Assembly: GCF_000429445.1 (NCBI RefSeq)
Contig: NZ_AUBW01000014.1
Span: forward strand, 62,001 to 126,000
Origin: Algoriphagus terrigena DSM 22685
GTDB taxonomy: Bacteria > Bacteroidota > Bacteroidia > Cytophagales > Cyclobacteriaceae
Length of the DNA: 64,000 nucleotides
Reading direction: 5' to 3'
Shown here: positions 44,567 through 54,060 of the stretch, one piece after another
Layout of the letters: each line of letters begins with the position of its first letter
How positions within the stretch are numbered: position 1 is the stretch's first letter
Notes under the pieces: model-generated
Database searches by the model: none
What the model saw: the letters and a program-made list of their open reading frames with translations, nothing else
Told to the model about the DNA's origin: nothing
Translations under genes and position numbers: made by a program

Positions 44567-45271
44567 GTTAACATTCTCTAAACCAAGGCATAACTTATTT
44601 TGATATCAATCAGGCTCTTTTTTGTTATTAAAGATATAAATAAAATCTACTATCATCCGGGTAAAAAACAGCGGTAAAACCGCATTCTCGGCAAAGTACA
44701 AAAGAAAAACGGCGGAACCTTCGATTTGGAAGTTTACTCCTTTTGGTCCAAGATGTAGTTACAACACCGCCTCGAGCTGAGCGCAATCGCCAAGTTTTTC
44801 CAGTTAGCCATGAAGTGTCGGATCAGATGCCGAATACATCCAAAACTCAACACTAAGGTCTCTTACGAATTTCTGATCAGACGTTTGTTTAGATGATCTT
44901 TAGATCCTCAATGTCAAGGGCCGGAGAGGAAAAACCGACACCGATCCCCTCGGAGGGACAGGGATTTCCAAGGCTAAAACCGCTTCAATCTTGATCTGGG
45001 CAACATCAAAAACGAAGGCAGCATTAGTTGTTAGTAAATCCAGCTCAGCCCGAAGGTGTCGGCTGCGTGGGAAACGGCAACGGAAGTTTGCAAAGGAGAG
45101 TTAGCTCGACATTTTGTGCCCTTTTACCTTACATATTTAAAGCTAGTCAATTACACTCTCTTTGGAAATCAAATCGAATTATTGCAAAATCTGTCAAATT
45201 ATGAGCCGATTGTTAACACAAATTCAAGAAAATATGACTGACTCAAAAAAACTGATCAAAGGCATTTCCTG
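44567..45271. other. Intergenic, 700 bp, no clear gene
   Basis: Contains the promoter of the four-gene operon. A minus-strand stretch near 44700-44820 reads like a short decayed frame (MANWKNLAIALSSR) but too little remains to identify. No RNA or terminator seen. Confidence 0.4.
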
Positions 45272-45580
45272 TCAAACGATCTTCCCGAAATCCGGATCCA
45301 GCTCCACGCTCTTTTTCCTGGTCTTTTGTTTTGCAGCGACTTCATACTTTCCCAATAATTCCAGGATATCTTTTCTGAACTGCGGATCGTCAATGGGAAA
45401 ACCGGACATATTGAAATTGTCATTGAGGATCTGGACAAGATTCTTTGGAAAGACCTGTTTTCCGTAAAATGCCGCATCGGCGACGTGGACAATCTGGTTG
45501 TCAATATCCTGGAAGATGATCCCTTTATCGGATTTGTCCAGCATGGACAAAGATTCTTTGACTAGCTTTCTGAAATTCAT
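45272..45580 (-). CDS. Hypothetical ICE protein, 102 aa
   Basis: From the ATG at 45580 (MNFRKLVKESLSMLDKSDKG); an ATG at 45613 would add 11 residues. Small, mixed helix and strand, with a basic tail AAKQKTRKKSVELDPDFGKIV. It reads in the same direction as the ArdC-like gene, 300 bp downstream of it. Not recognised. Confidence 0.6.
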   Translation of the reverse strand: MNFRKLVKESLSMLDKSDKGIIFQDIDNQIVHVADAAFYGKQVFPKNLVQILNDNFNMSGFPIDDPQFRKDILELLGKYEVAAKQKTRKKSVELDPDFGKIV

Positions 45581-45885
45581 GTTATTAACTTTTGGAACGC
45601 CATGACTTTTCACAGGATAAATAGAAAAGTCAATAACCGTTAGAGTATTAGTATTGCAAGAAAGGATCTCGGTTAAAAGCTCAGCAGGCTGTCGGATGAC
45701 CGCTTCTTCGAAAAGAACAAAAAGTTTACCACTCTAGCGCTATCTCAAAGTCTACAGGTTAAAAAAATCATCAAGTTCCTGTAAATATATGGGCCCGATG
45801 GGCGCTGACCGATAGTGAATCGCTTAAGCAGCTTGATTTTATTGCCAAGTAGGAGCCCCTTTTTAAATGAGCCTAGATTATGACC

Positions 45886-45903
45886 AAAAAAGGGGTCTCC
45901 CCC
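45886..45903 (-). terminator. Terminator after the ArdC-like gene
   Basis: On the minus strand GGGG-GAGA-CCCC is followed by TTTTTT, 6 bp past the stop at 45910. A longer alternative stem with CCCCTTTTT upstream is possible. Confidence 0.8.
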
Positions 45904-45909
45904 TTTCTT

Positions 45910-46860
45910 TTAAAAAGGACATTTCATAAGAATATAGTCTACGGCCTTCTGGGCATTCCCCGCCGCTTCAATGATAAGGTGGCTGTCGTTTCGGAGCTGT
46001 TCCAGCCAATAGCGAATGTATCCGGCCGAATTCTCCAAAAGTTGATCGTTCAGGATGCCCGTCAAATTATTCAGGTACCCCGCTCCCATTTCCGCTACCA
46101 GCTCCTCCCGGCTGTAGTTCTCTGAACCGAATCGCTGTGGAGTTGTAATTCCTACCCTTCCAAGCCTGTCCTCATGGCCGCTCGCGTGGACCAACTCATG
46201 GAAGAAAACCCCGAAGTATTCTTCACTGGTTCGGAATAATCGCTTTTCCGGCATCGTAATCTGATCCAAGTCGGTTCTGTAAAACGCCTCCGTCCCTCGG
46301 TGGATCAGTTTTGGCGGATTGAGCATATCTGCATAAATACTCTCGCAGCGGCCCAGTACCGGCAACTCATTCGTCTTGGTGGCATCAGGAAGCTCCCATT
46401 TGATGCCGTCGATCTGTTCGATGGGAAACACCCGGAACTCTTTGAGAAACCCCGACCGGCGAAGCTTATCCAGAGGATAATGACCTACCTGGCTATCAGG
46501 TACTGTCTTTCCGGTTTCTTTGTCCCGATAGGTGAAGTTCCAGTAGCAGATCGGGATAGACTTGGCTCCCTTTCGGATCTGGCCTCCCAGTTCCTGCGCC
46601 TGCTTATAGGTCAGGTAGAAGGGATACTCGTATCTCAGGGATAGCAGCACCCAGAGATTGATTCCCTTATAGGGTTTTTTGGTGAGGTAGTTGGCCGGTA
46701 GTCCCATGTCATGCCAGGGCTGCCTCCAGGGAATAACCCCTTCTTCGAGTTTTTCAATAATCAGCTCGGTAAATCTCCCATAGATGTCCGCAACAGATTC
46801 TTTGGTTTGTGCGCGGGAAGCTCTTTTTCCCTTAGACGCTTTTTTGACTTGAGTCTTCAT
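45910..46860 (-). CDS. ArdC-like antirestriction protein with zincin domain
   Basis: 316 aa from ATG at 46860 (MKTQVKKASKGKRASRAQT). Residues 20-150 form an ArdC-type ssDNA-binding domain (GVIPWRQPW, PYKGINLWVLLSL), and the C-terminal metallopeptidase carries FFHELVHASGHEDRL, an HExxH zinc motif. ArdC-like proteins protect incoming single-stranded DNA or block restriction. The start at 46860 rather than 46908 gives the same spacing to the hairpin leader as in the radC gene. Confidence 0.9.
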   Translation of the reverse strand: MKTQVKKASKGKRASRAQTKESVADIYGRFTELIIEKLEEGVIPWRQPWHDMGLPANYLTKKPYKGINLWVLLSLRYEYPFYLTYKQAQELGGQIRKGAKSIPICYWNFTYRDKETGKTVPDSQVGHYPLDKLRRSGFLKEFRVFPIEQIDGIKWELPDATKTNELPVLGRCESIYADMLNPPKLIHRGTEAFYRTDLDQITMPEKRLFRTSEEYFGVFFHELVHASGHEDRLGRVGITTPQRFGSENYSREELVAEMGAGYLNNLTGILNDQLLENSAGYIRYWLEQLRNDSHLIIEAAGNAQKAVDYILMKCPF

Positions 46861-46922
46861 AGTTTTTGTGTTTTGGTTTGACAAATACTTATGAAGCTGT
46901 CCCAGCACGGAGCCGGCACTAA

Positions 46923-46989
46923 GGGCAAGAGGAAACGGAATAAACGGGCATGGGAGCGCGCGGGAGCTTTATGCCGTAGTCTCTTGTCC
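46923..46989 (-). promoter_or_regulatory. Hairpin leader element, copy 2 (upstream of ardC-like gene)
   Basis: Inverted repeat GGGCAAGAG / CTCTTGTCC (one wobble pair) encloses 49 nt, with the same inner ATAAA/TTTAT pair and the words GGAATAAAC and GCTTTATGCCG as copy 1 at 5004-5070. It lies 62 nt upstream of the ATG. Confidence 0.6.
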
Positions 46990-47451
46990 CATGTGTAGGA
47001 GCCGGGCTAAATTGGCTGAAGAAGGAATTGAAAAAATAGTTTATCAACACTGGTTTAATTTCCCAGATAGGCATGGTGGGTTATTTTCACTGCCAAAAGA
47101 CACTGATCGCTCTGCGATAGCTAACTCCACCTATCTGTGGCTTACTACTCGTGCGGAAAAAAATCCCAAACTATGGAGTCGAGCGCCCTTACTGCACTGA
47201 AAACGACCCAATCCAACGCACTTGCTAAAGAAAAACCCGGTCTATAAAATCAGAACGGCAGCCAGGTCCCAAAATCATCGGCCGTTCGACTCACACCAAT
47301 AATGGTGTTCCTCACATTCGGCCTCAAAAAGGCCTCCTAGAGATCATTCAATTATCAAGTAAAAACATCAATTAATACTTCGTAAGTTGCCCAACAAACT
47401 AAAAATCAATATATTGATAAACAAAGAAAGTCACACTAAAATCAAACAGGC
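46990..47451. other. Intergenic, no gene seen
   Basis: About 460 bp between the hairpin leader of the ardC-like gene and the next plus-strand gene. A 69-codon frame at 46991-47200 has no features of a real protein. No terminator or repeat noted. Confidence 0.4.
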
Positions 47452-47694
47452 ATGTCCCCTTTTCCCGAAACCCCAGAAGAGATGGCTAGGTTCTTAAGGC
47501 TCTTCCCCTACTTTTTGACATTTATAGTTATATACTATTTCTTTTTATTACTACTCTGGATCTTCTACCCGGATTACTACTATGAGTTTTCATCACCGGC
47601 TTTTCTTATCATGATGCCTCTAATAATAGTGCCTACGGTAATTATGTATAGAAAAACCCGTAGAATATCAGGCGGGGATAAAGGGGGGCTTTGA
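47452..47694 (+). CDS. Small membrane protein, 80 aa
   Basis: Two hydrophobic segments (about 17-37 and 47-64) with a basic C-terminus (RKTRRISGGDKGGL) that fits the positive-inside rule. No family recognised. Followed at 47738 by a 74-bp sequence repeated at 49520. Confidence 0.5.
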   Translation: MSPFPETPEEMARFLRLFPYFLTFIVIYYFFLLLLWIFYPDYYYEFSSPAFLIMMPLIIVPTVIMYRKTRRISGGDKGGL

Positions 47695-47737
47695 TTTCCC
47701 ATTCTAACAGTTGTTGGCTGCCGTTTTAATCTGAACT

Positions 47738-47811
47738 TGCACCATTTTTATACTCACAATTTGCGCAAGTCACAGGCTACTCAATCTTTTTAAATCAACC
47801 AGGGATAGCCT
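47738..47811 (+). repeat. Imperfect 74-bp direct repeat, copy 1
   Basis: Shared words with 49520-49592 include CCATTTT.ATACT.ACAATTTG and CAACCTTTTTA/CAATCTTTTTA and ATAGCC. Estimated identity is about three quarters. The two copies bracket the genes at 48087 and 49144. Confidence 0.7.
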
Positions 47812-47914
47812 AGAGTTGCCTGAATTTTGGGTCTGAAAAGTGGAATTCTGGAAAGCTAAGACAGAGGTTGGCTTCTTCGAAAGTCCACTGTTCCAATCCC
47901 AAAAAATATACGTC

Positions 47915-48000
47915 CATAGGGGTCAGTCTGATCCGGCTAGAGAGGGTCAGTTTGAGCGGTCCTTGTATGGAATGGTCAATAATGATGGCTATCTCACGAA
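47915..48000 (+). mobile_element. Solo IS21-family end
   Basis: Repeated units GGTCAGTCTGATCCGG and GGTCAGTTTGAGCGG, the internal repeats of Bacteroidota IS21 termini. No istA/istB remains nearby, so it is a scar. Confidence 0.5.
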
Positions 48001-48086
48001 ATTCTAACAGCTCAACATCGATAAATCAGTCTTAGAATCGGCTTTTCTATTAATAAAATAAAACATAGTTTTGTTGGGTAGATTCA

Positions 48087-48953
48087 ATGGAAATGAAAAG
48101 ACACCTTATTTTTATGACGATGTGCTTCGGCATTTGGTCATGCGCTGAGTCGGATGAACCGACTGAATTAACACCCCAAATTGTACTGGGGCACTCACCT
48201 GTAGTTTCCAGACAGGTTGTCAAGCTGGAAGCGGTGCTTCCTAATCCTATAGACGACGCTACCTATACCTGGTATGGATCTTATTCAGGCCTCAACCCTG
48301 TGATCTGGAATTCCGAGACCAATGTAACTTATTTAGCTCCAGTCGATATCGTCGGAGAATACAAGTTAAAAGTAGAGATACGGTCAGGAAAAAGGATCGG
48401 TACCAGCGAAAGATTAATACAAATAGAATCTGAGGATTTTGAGCTTGGAGCTTGGGGAAACCCCAAAGAGGCTATTACCCAAACCCAGATGTTCTTTTCT
48501 AAGCAACCCTATGACAAGGAGATTGATATGCCAGAGCCGTATGAAGGAGCTGGAGACGATCGATTAGTGTACGACGAAGGCTTGGGTCGATTTGTTGCCT
48601 ATTACTTTCAGAATGACAGATTAAAAGGAGGAGCACGTTTTCGATCAGGACCTTCCAAAGGTGATGGCGATTCGTACAGTTGGTATCAATACTATTATTT
48701 TGACAATCAACATCAATTAGACGAAAAATTGGGAGTCAAAGGGATAGAGACCATTAGCTGGACTGTGGACGAGGATCTCCAAAAAGAATATCTTTCTCCA
48801 GTTAACCGGCAAGGCGTAAGTATCGCTGTAGATCGAGGTCATGCGACCGTTTTGACAGTTTGGGACTCGCCAAGTGTCTACGCCGAACTAACGCTGCAAA
48901 AAGCTTCTCAAGGGATCACTTCGATTGGATACTCAGTTATGTCAAAAAAATGA
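48087..48953 (+). CDS. Putative lipoprotein, 288 aa
   Basis: Signal sequence with lipobox GIWSC (Cys near residue 19), then a beta-rich, Asp-rich exported protein. No recognised domain; the first 100 residues could be an Ig-like fold (YTWYGSYSGLNPVIWNSETN). It lies between the two 74-bp repeats and an IS21 scar, and may be acquired cargo. Confidence 0.7.
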   Translation: MEMKRHLIFMTMCFGIWSCAESDEPTELTPQIVLGHSPVVSRQVVKLEAVLPNPIDDATYTWYGSYSGLNPVIWNSETNVTYLAPVDIVGEYKLKVEIRSGKRIGTSERLIQIESEDFELGAWGNPKEAITQTQMFFSKQPYDKEIDMPEPYEGAGDDRLVYDEGLGRFVAYYFQNDRLKGGARFRSGPSKGDGDSYSWYQYYYFDNQHQLDEKLGVKGIETISWTVDEDLQKEYLSPVNRQGVSIAVDRGHATVLTVWDSPSVYAELTLQKASQGITSIGYSVMSKK

Positions 48954-49143
48954 AAGTCAAACCAGTTTAGGTTTGACACCTCTGGAAAAGGCTTGGATAT
49001 TTTCTTTTTGATCTTGGTGCGGCTCTTGTCAATGACATCCGAATATATTTCGGTCAAAATAAGACGACGTAATCTCTGAAGCCAATTGACGTACTAAAAT
49101 GTCCTGAAAAATTCAGACTCAATTTCAGGATTAACTTTGAGAC

Positions 49144-49491
49144 ATGGAGATCAATTCCGAACAGTTTCAGGCCTTGGGAAAGGAATTGGAAGTTTTGCTC
49201 GCGCGGGTCGAGCGGCGACTCTACCGCTTGATGAATGGATATTCCCCGACTCGTCTAAAAGATGTGAATAAAGGCAGACGGATCAAATCTGCACTGGAGC
49301 GAGCTATTGGTTATTATAACCTTCGTGATGCCAGATTGTGGGATGAAATTTATGAAATCAATCGGGAAGGCATTAAACTCAAATCATTCTCGCTACCAAT
49401 AGAATTCTCTCCGTTAAAGTTACTTACCAAAGGCTTGAACATCACGATTGGAGCTAAGAGGCGACAGTGGCTTCCTGGAGACATTTACTGA
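49144..49491 (+). CDS. Hypothetical protein, 115 aa
   Basis: Soluble, basic, helical N-terminus (LGKELEVLLARVERRLYRLM) and a beta-like C-terminus ending GAKRRQWLPGDIY. No recognised family. Short intergenic gap to the second 74-bp repeat. Confidence 0.45.
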   Translation: MEINSEQFQALGKELEVLLARVERRLYRLMNGYSPTRLKDVNKGRRIKSALERAIGYYNLRDARLWDEIYEINREGIKLKSFSLPIEFSPLKLLTKGLNITIGAKRRQWLPGDIY

Positions 49492-49519
49492 CGGTTTTTT
49501 TTCAATTTTGAATCTGCGC

Positions 49520-49592
49520 CCGTGCCATTTTGATACTGACAATTTGTGCACGGTACAGGTCACCCAACCTTTTTACATCGACAAGTAATAGC
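49520..49592 (+). repeat. Imperfect 74-bp direct repeat, copy 2
   Basis: Partner of the repeat at 47738-47811. The two are about 1.8 kb apart in the same orientation and could be the scars of a small mobile unit or duplicated untranslated regions. Confidence 0.7.
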
Positions 49593-49635
49593 CAACCCGG
49601 AAATGGGCTTTCCTAGTATCTCATCTCAGGCAAGA

Positions 49636-49836
49636 TCAATTCGAATTGTACGCATCGTAGACATTCCAGATGTAAATGATGGCAGGGACGATCACTGTCC
49701 ACCAAAAGAAAAAAGTCAAAACTCCCCCAATAAGCCAGATAAGAATCCCCTTTAGAATATCACCCTTAATCAATTGGCCCAGCCCCGGAATAAAAAGGGA
49801 CACCAAGGCCGGAATTCCGTGTTTTTGTCTTTCCAT
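49636..49836 (-). CDS. Small two-helix membrane protein (TM2-like)
   Basis: 66 aa with two membrane helices joined by a short loop; the GLGQLIKGDILKGILIWLIG segment recalls TM2-type small proteins. Function unknown. Confidence 0.65.
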   Translation of the reverse strand: MERQKHGIPALVSLFIPGLGQLIKGDILKGILIWLIGGVLTFFFWWTVIVPAIIYIWNVYDAYNSN

Positions 49837-50022
49837 ACCGTCAAATTTTTTGGGTTAACCGCGCAAATCGTTTTACAAACTAATGATTTTCGGGAAAGAT
49901 CGATACCTGAAAGCCCGACAATTTTCCTTTTCCAAGTACATTCAATCAGAGCAGAAGCCTCAGTTCTACGTCCAGAACAATCTTCTATTCCCCTGATAAC
50001 TTCAGAAAAAGCATTATTTCAA

Positions 50023-52002
50023 CTATCCCCTGAGAATCAAATGTCCCAGTTCCGGTGTATCAAACACCCGCTCCATTTCAGTGCGCACGATTTCCTCTAC
50101 GTCCCGTTTGATCTTGCGGTAGTTATCGTCCACTTCTCCCGTTGAAAGATCCCTGACCTTGGGAATCGGCGTGAATTGGCTCTCCTCGCGCTGAAGGGCC
50201 AGGTGGTCGTTTACTATCTCCGAATGGAATGCCTTTTGGTCGATCTTCTGATCCGGAGTGTCCGCCACCATTCCGACAAATTCACCGGAAGACAGAGAAG
50301 AGATCGTAGAGGCGGGAACCGCCAAATCCAGTTGGTTGGATATACTCCAAGATGTCTCGCTGCTGTTGACGGACATACTCTCCCTTCGCTGGATAATCTT
50401 GCCGAACCTTTCTGAGAGCTGTTTGGCGGTATCCCCCAATACCTGCCCGCTGATGAAATTTCCCACTGTATTCATGATCACCTCCGCCTGCTCTCTCCCG
50501 TAGTCTTTTTTGAGTTGGCTGTAGTCTTGAACCCCAAGGCAGGTCGCCACTTTGTTTGACCGGGCGGTTGCAATCAGGCTGTCAATCCCGTTGAAATAAA
50601 TGGTCGGAAACTCGTCAAACACCAAGCTGGATTTGAGTTTATCTTTCTGATTGACCTGTTTCACAATCCTGGATATATAAAGCGACAACACCGCTCCATA
50701 AACCTGCTGTTTTTGGGGGTTGTTTCCCATGCAGATGATTTTGGGTTTCTCCGGATTGTTCAAATCCAGGGTGAATTCACTTTCCGAGAGCACATAGTAA
50801 AGCTGAGGAGAAGCCAGCCGGGCCATTGTGATCTTGGCACTTGCCACCTGGCCCTCCAGCTGGTCAAACGCCTTTTTTACCAGCGCTGAAACAAAAGGGT
50901 TGATCAGCACATCGATTTCAGGTTCTGTCCGAAGCACAGTAAACAGTTTCTCATACTCGGTCTGCATCAGCTCGATCACGTGGGGAAGGGTACAATACTT
51001 CCCATTCTTGTGTTTTCGCAAAAACCAGATGATCGCAGTCAGAAAGTTGATGGGGCTTTCCACAAAGAAATCCCCCTGCTTTCTGATCCATTCCCGGTTG
51101 AGCCCGAGCATGATCGTACGTGCCGACTCCGATGCATCGGTAATGTCAGTCATGCTGTCCGGCTCCAGGGGGTTACACCGGTGGGAATAGGAAAGCCGGT
51201 CAAAGTTAACCGTGTAGAAATCAGGTTTCACCGGATAGGCAGAAACGCTCTTCAACAGCGTATTGTAGGCTATCCGTGACAGATCATCATACTTGAAATC
51301 ATAAACAAACATGGAAAAGCCCTTACGTATGTGCTGGGTGATCACATGACGGATGACAAAGTAGCTTTTCCCCGAGCCGGGAGTCCCCGCTACCAAAAGG
51401 GCCCGAAACGGATTAACAATGTTGATCCAGGACTTTCGAACCGTTCCCTTCAGCCGATATCGCGCTGGGAGGTTGACAGAATACTCATTCTCCAACAAAC
51501 GCTCCTCTTGGGGGAAAGTCTCATTGAGATGGTTGAAAACATTCTTGCTAAGTCTGTCTTTAAACAGCCGTCCCAGCAGTCCTCCCCCAGTCAGCACGGC
51601 GAGATAGCCAATCGAGGTAATCACCATATAAAAAAGGATCGCCGTGTCTCCTGTCAGCTCAAAATCGAAAACCCAGTGTGACAGCCCATAGCTTACCAAC
51701 CCAAAAACAATCCAAGGCAGGATCAGAAAAAGCCTGAGTTTTTCGTTTTTCTTTCCTTTTGCCCCCAATAGAGAGATGAAAAGTAAGCACAAGACCCAGG
51801 CTTTGGACACAAAAAAGCCGTCAAACAGCCCGGTTTTGCCAATAGCCACCATCACCTTGTCCGAAAGTTCGTGACTCAACCCCAAGTCCCTGAACCAAGC
51901 GTACCCATAGTAGTAAAAATGCAGGCAAAGCAAGCCCAGACTCATCTTTCTGGTCAGGTCAATGATCTTCCTGAGTCCCTCCAAATTCTCACCTGTTTGC
52001 AT
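50023..52002 (-). CDS. mobC: Type IV coupling protein (MobC/TraD-like)
   Basis: 659 aa. Membrane helices in the first 150 residues, Walker A AGTPGSGKSYF near residue 212, Walker B in SSLVFDEFPTIYF near residue 470, and the C-terminal TGEVDDNYRKIKRDVEEIV. It links the relaxase-DNA complex to the TraG/TraE channel. It follows the relaxase gene by 9 bp. Confidence 0.9.
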   Translation of the reverse strand: MQTGENLEGLRKIIDLTRKMSLGLLCLHFYYYGYAWFRDLGLSHELSDKVMVAIGKTGLFDGFFVSKAWVLCLLFISLLGAKGKKNEKLRLFLILPWIVFGLVSYGLSHWVFDFELTGDTAILFYMVITSIGYLAVLTGGGLLGRLFKDRLSKNVFNHLNETFPQEERLLENEYSVNLPARYRLKGTVRKSWINIVNPFRALLVAGTPGSGKSYFVIRHVITQHIRKGFSMFVYDFKYDDLSRIAYNTLLKSVSAYPVKPDFYTVNFDRLSYSHRCNPLEPDSMTDITDASESARTIMLGLNREWIRKQGDFFVESPINFLTAIIWFLRKHKNGKYCTLPHVIELMQTEYEKLFTVLRTEPEIDVLINPFVSALVKKAFDQLEGQVASAKITMARLASPQLYYVLSESEFTLDLNNPEKPKIICMGNNPQKQQVYGAVLSLYISRIVKQVNQKDKLKSSLVFDEFPTIYFNGIDSLIATARSNKVATCLGVQDYSQLKKDYGREQAEVIMNTVGNFISGQVLGDTAKQLSERFGKIIQRRESMSVNSSETSWSISNQLDLAVPASTISSLSSGEFVGMVADTPDQKIDQKAFHSEIVNDHLALQREESQFTPIPKVRDLSTGEVDDNYRKIKRDVEEIVRTEMERVFDTPELGHLILRG

Positions 52003-52011
52003 AGGCCCCGG

Positions 52012-53205
52012 CTATAGTGATTTTTTTCTGCGCTTCTTTTTTTTCTGTTGCTGCAGTTCGTAGGGTATCGGATCATAGGGATCGGAATAACCCGGCAAGA
52101 TTTCTGAAGCGGACTTTGCCTGCAAATCCTTTTCGTCACTAGTGAGATCCCTGAAAGCAGAACCCTTATACTCGGGCGAAAATCTTCGCAATAACGCATT
52201 CGCCGAAACTTCCTTCCCCAGATCCGAACCATTGAATACGCACCGGTTCACCAAGTCCACATAGGTAACCCCATACAGCCTGCCCTCTGCATTGGTTCTG
52301 AACACCGGCACGACTCCCCTTTTTCTCAGTCCCTTTTGTAACTCATCGTTTGAACTGCTTTTTATCATTTCAGCAAGGATGGTCTCCCGAAGACCCGATC
52401 TTGAAAGCTTTCTGAATTCCTTATTGCTTTCAAACTTTTTCTCCAGCTTTGACAAGGTAGGACCAGTCGGAATTGAGCTGGCCTTGATGGGAACGCCAAT
52501 TCGGTTTCCGTCGGGATCGAGGACCGAATAGACCAGGCCTTTTCGCTCAAACATCAGGCTGCCGGGGTCGCCACGAAATGCCCCCACATTGAACAGTCCC
52601 AAAACCGCGTTGAACTCCGGCAGAGAGGTAAAATGATAAGTCCGGACCACTTCCCTTACAATATTGGAAACTGCCGCCTTGGTCTCTTTCCCTCCATACA
52701 GAACTTTGGCGAGAGCCGACAAGTCCAGGTGCTGTTTCCCCTGCCCCTCGGCTTTGACCAGCCTGTAGGCTTTCTCCAATTCCTTTCTGGTTTTCTCAGA
52801 CTGGACTCTGCCCAGATTATGGGTTTCGATCCGTTTTCCAAAGCGGTCAATATTCGTCGAGACGATATGAAGATGGGGGTGGGCGGTATCAAAATGTCTA
52901 TACAGCAGGAAAGGCTGATCTCCAAATCCTATTCCCCTCATGTAATCCCAGGCAATGGCTCTTAATTTGTCATCATTCAGTTTTTCCTTGGGAGAAAAAC
53001 TGAGAGAGATATGAATCGTATTGGTCTTGGTTCTCTTGTTCAATGCTATCCGGTCCTGAAACACCCGGATTTTGTCGGCAAGGGAACGCTGCCTACCGGC
53101 AGTCCCTTCAAAGCCCAAAAGCCGTGCTTCGCCTTTTTCCACTTTCCGCTCATTGTACCGAATGGCTCCCCCAACATTCTTCCCCGTATTGATCCGCACT
53201 ATCAT
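52012..53205 (-). CDS. mobB: Relaxase (MobB-like)
   Basis: 397 aa. The metal-binding motif HFDTAHPHLHIV near residue 130 is the HUH-relaxase signature. A nicking Tyr lies upstream in GGAIRYNERKVEKGEA or nearby, not certain. The basic C-terminus (QQQKKKKRRKKSL) suits DNA binding. The stop lies 9 bp before the coupling protein gene. Confidence 0.9.
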   Translation of the reverse strand: MIVRINTGKNVGGAIRYNERKVEKGEARLLGFEGTAGRQRSLADKIRVFQDRIALNKRTKTNTIHISLSFSPKEKLNDDKLRAIAWDYMRGIGFGDQPFLLYRHFDTAHPHLHIVSTNIDRFGKRIETHNLGRVQSEKTRKELEKAYRLVKAEGQGKQHLDLSALAKVLYGGKETKAAVSNIVREVVRTYHFTSLPEFNAVLGLFNVGAFRGDPGSLMFERKGLVYSVLDPDGNRIGVPIKASSIPTGPTLSKLEKKFESNKEFRKLSRSGLRETILAEMIKSSSNDELQKGLRKRGVVPVFRTNAEGRLYGVTYVDLVNRCVFNGSDLGKEVSANALLRRFSPEYKGSAFRDLTSDEKDLQAKSASEILPGYSDPYDPIPYELQQQKKKKRRKKSL

Positions 53206-53591
53206 ACCCTAGGCGATCCAGCCTTTTCGATTTTGGAACCCAAATCACGGAGAAGTCTGGTCACCGATTCTAAATGGGGCAGCAACTCCCTGATGAAGAA
53301 AGCCCGCTCGGCAGGCTCAGCCTGCACATGGAAGAAATGGGTGATCTGATTGATGTTTACCCCTATCCGGTTCATCTCCGTTCGGATCAGACCCAATTCT
53401 ATCCAAAGCTGTTCTTTGGATTCATCCCGGGTGTTGACCGTTAACTTCTTCCTGAAAAGAATCTCACGCACCAGCTCACTCAGATTCTGGCAGTCGGATG
53501 CCTTCCGGAGCAAGTCCTCCAGCCGTTCTATTTCGGGAGGAGTAAACCGCACTGTTTTTCTTACAGGGTAAGCGACCGTTCTTTTCTTCAT
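53202..53591 (-). CDS. mobA: Mobilization accessory protein (MobA-like, ribbon-helix-helix)
   Basis: 129 aa. N-terminal RKTVRFTPPEIERLEDLL is a ribbon-helix-helix DNA-binding segment, followed by a helical C-terminus with LIRTEMNRIGVNINQITHFF. It probably binds oriT with the relaxase. Overlaps the relaxase start by 4 bp. Confidence 0.88.
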   Translation of the reverse strand: MKKRTVAYPVRKTVRFTPPEIERLEDLLRKASDCQNLSELVREILFRKKLTVNTRDESKEQLWIELGLIRTEMNRIGVNINQITHFFHVQAEPAERAFFIRELLPHLESVTRLLRDLGSKIEKAGSPRV

Positions 53592-53632
53592 ATCCCAGTA
53601 AAAAGAAAAACCGACTTCGGAGGATTTTCATC

Positions 53633-53656
53633 CAAACGCAACTCTGGCGGCGTTTG
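53633..53656. other. Candidate oriT inverted repeat
   Basis: Perfect inverted repeat CAAACGC/GCGTTTG with a 10-nt loop, 42 bp upstream of the mobA start, the usual place for oriT in these elements. The nick site cannot be read from sequence alone. Confidence 0.4.
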
Positions 53657-53775
53657 AAAGATGGATTGGCGTCAGACAATCCTACATCTTGCTCATTGCC
53701 TCGACGCAATGCATTACTACCCGAATTGCAATAAATGATCGGGAAGAAGAGATGCTAATTACAGATCGGAAAAGA

Positions 53776-53991
53776 TCAGTTTTCCAAATTCCAGACCCAT
53801 TCGTCTGCTACCATTATCCAGTCCCTTATCGGACTTCCGGTCTCACTTCGCCAGTCCATACCCTGGTAGTAGAAATAGAAAATTTCAGCTTCCGCCTCAG
53901 GGACGTGAAGGAAATTGAAATAGGCCTTTACCTGATCAAGTGAGGGTGGCACATTTCTGGAAAAACTGAGATTCTGAGCTTCTTGATTCAT
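53776..53991 (-). CDS. Small Trp-rich ICE protein, paralogue 1
   Basis: 71 aa. The C-terminal half PEAEAEIFYFYYQGMDWRSE then GSPIRDW.MVADEWVWNLEN aligns over its length with the gene at 61578 (GRPIRNW...AKEWIWNL). The paired Trp residues resemble C-terminal segments of phage/ICE replisome-organizer-like proteins. Its 5' end is duplicated at 59470-59580. Confidence 0.7.
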   Translation of the reverse strand: MNQEAQNLSFSRNVPPSLDQVKAYFNFLHVPEAEAEIFYFYYQGMDWRSETGSPIRDWIMVADEWVWNLEN

Positions 53992-54060
53992 GACAGTGTT
54001 TGTCTTTGATGAAGCCCAAATGTGTGTCAGTGAGGGAACTAATAGTCACACCGGAAACCG
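53952..54060 (-). repeat. 5' end of Trp-rich gene, direct repeat copy A
   Basis: Start region and upstream sequence of the 53776 gene. Similar to 59470-59580; shared words include GATGAAGC and AGTCACAC, and in the reading frame MN[QK]EA[QR]NL.F. Similarity probably extends weakly to about 54290. Confidence 0.75.

Noticed and set aside
44620..45070. Possible transposase remnant upstream of the kinase operon
   Set aside because: Short pieces only; I could not match them to a family with confidence.
46991..47200. 69-codon plus-strand frame
   Set aside because: No recognisable features or start signals, and it lies just past a regulatory hairpin of the opposite strand gene.
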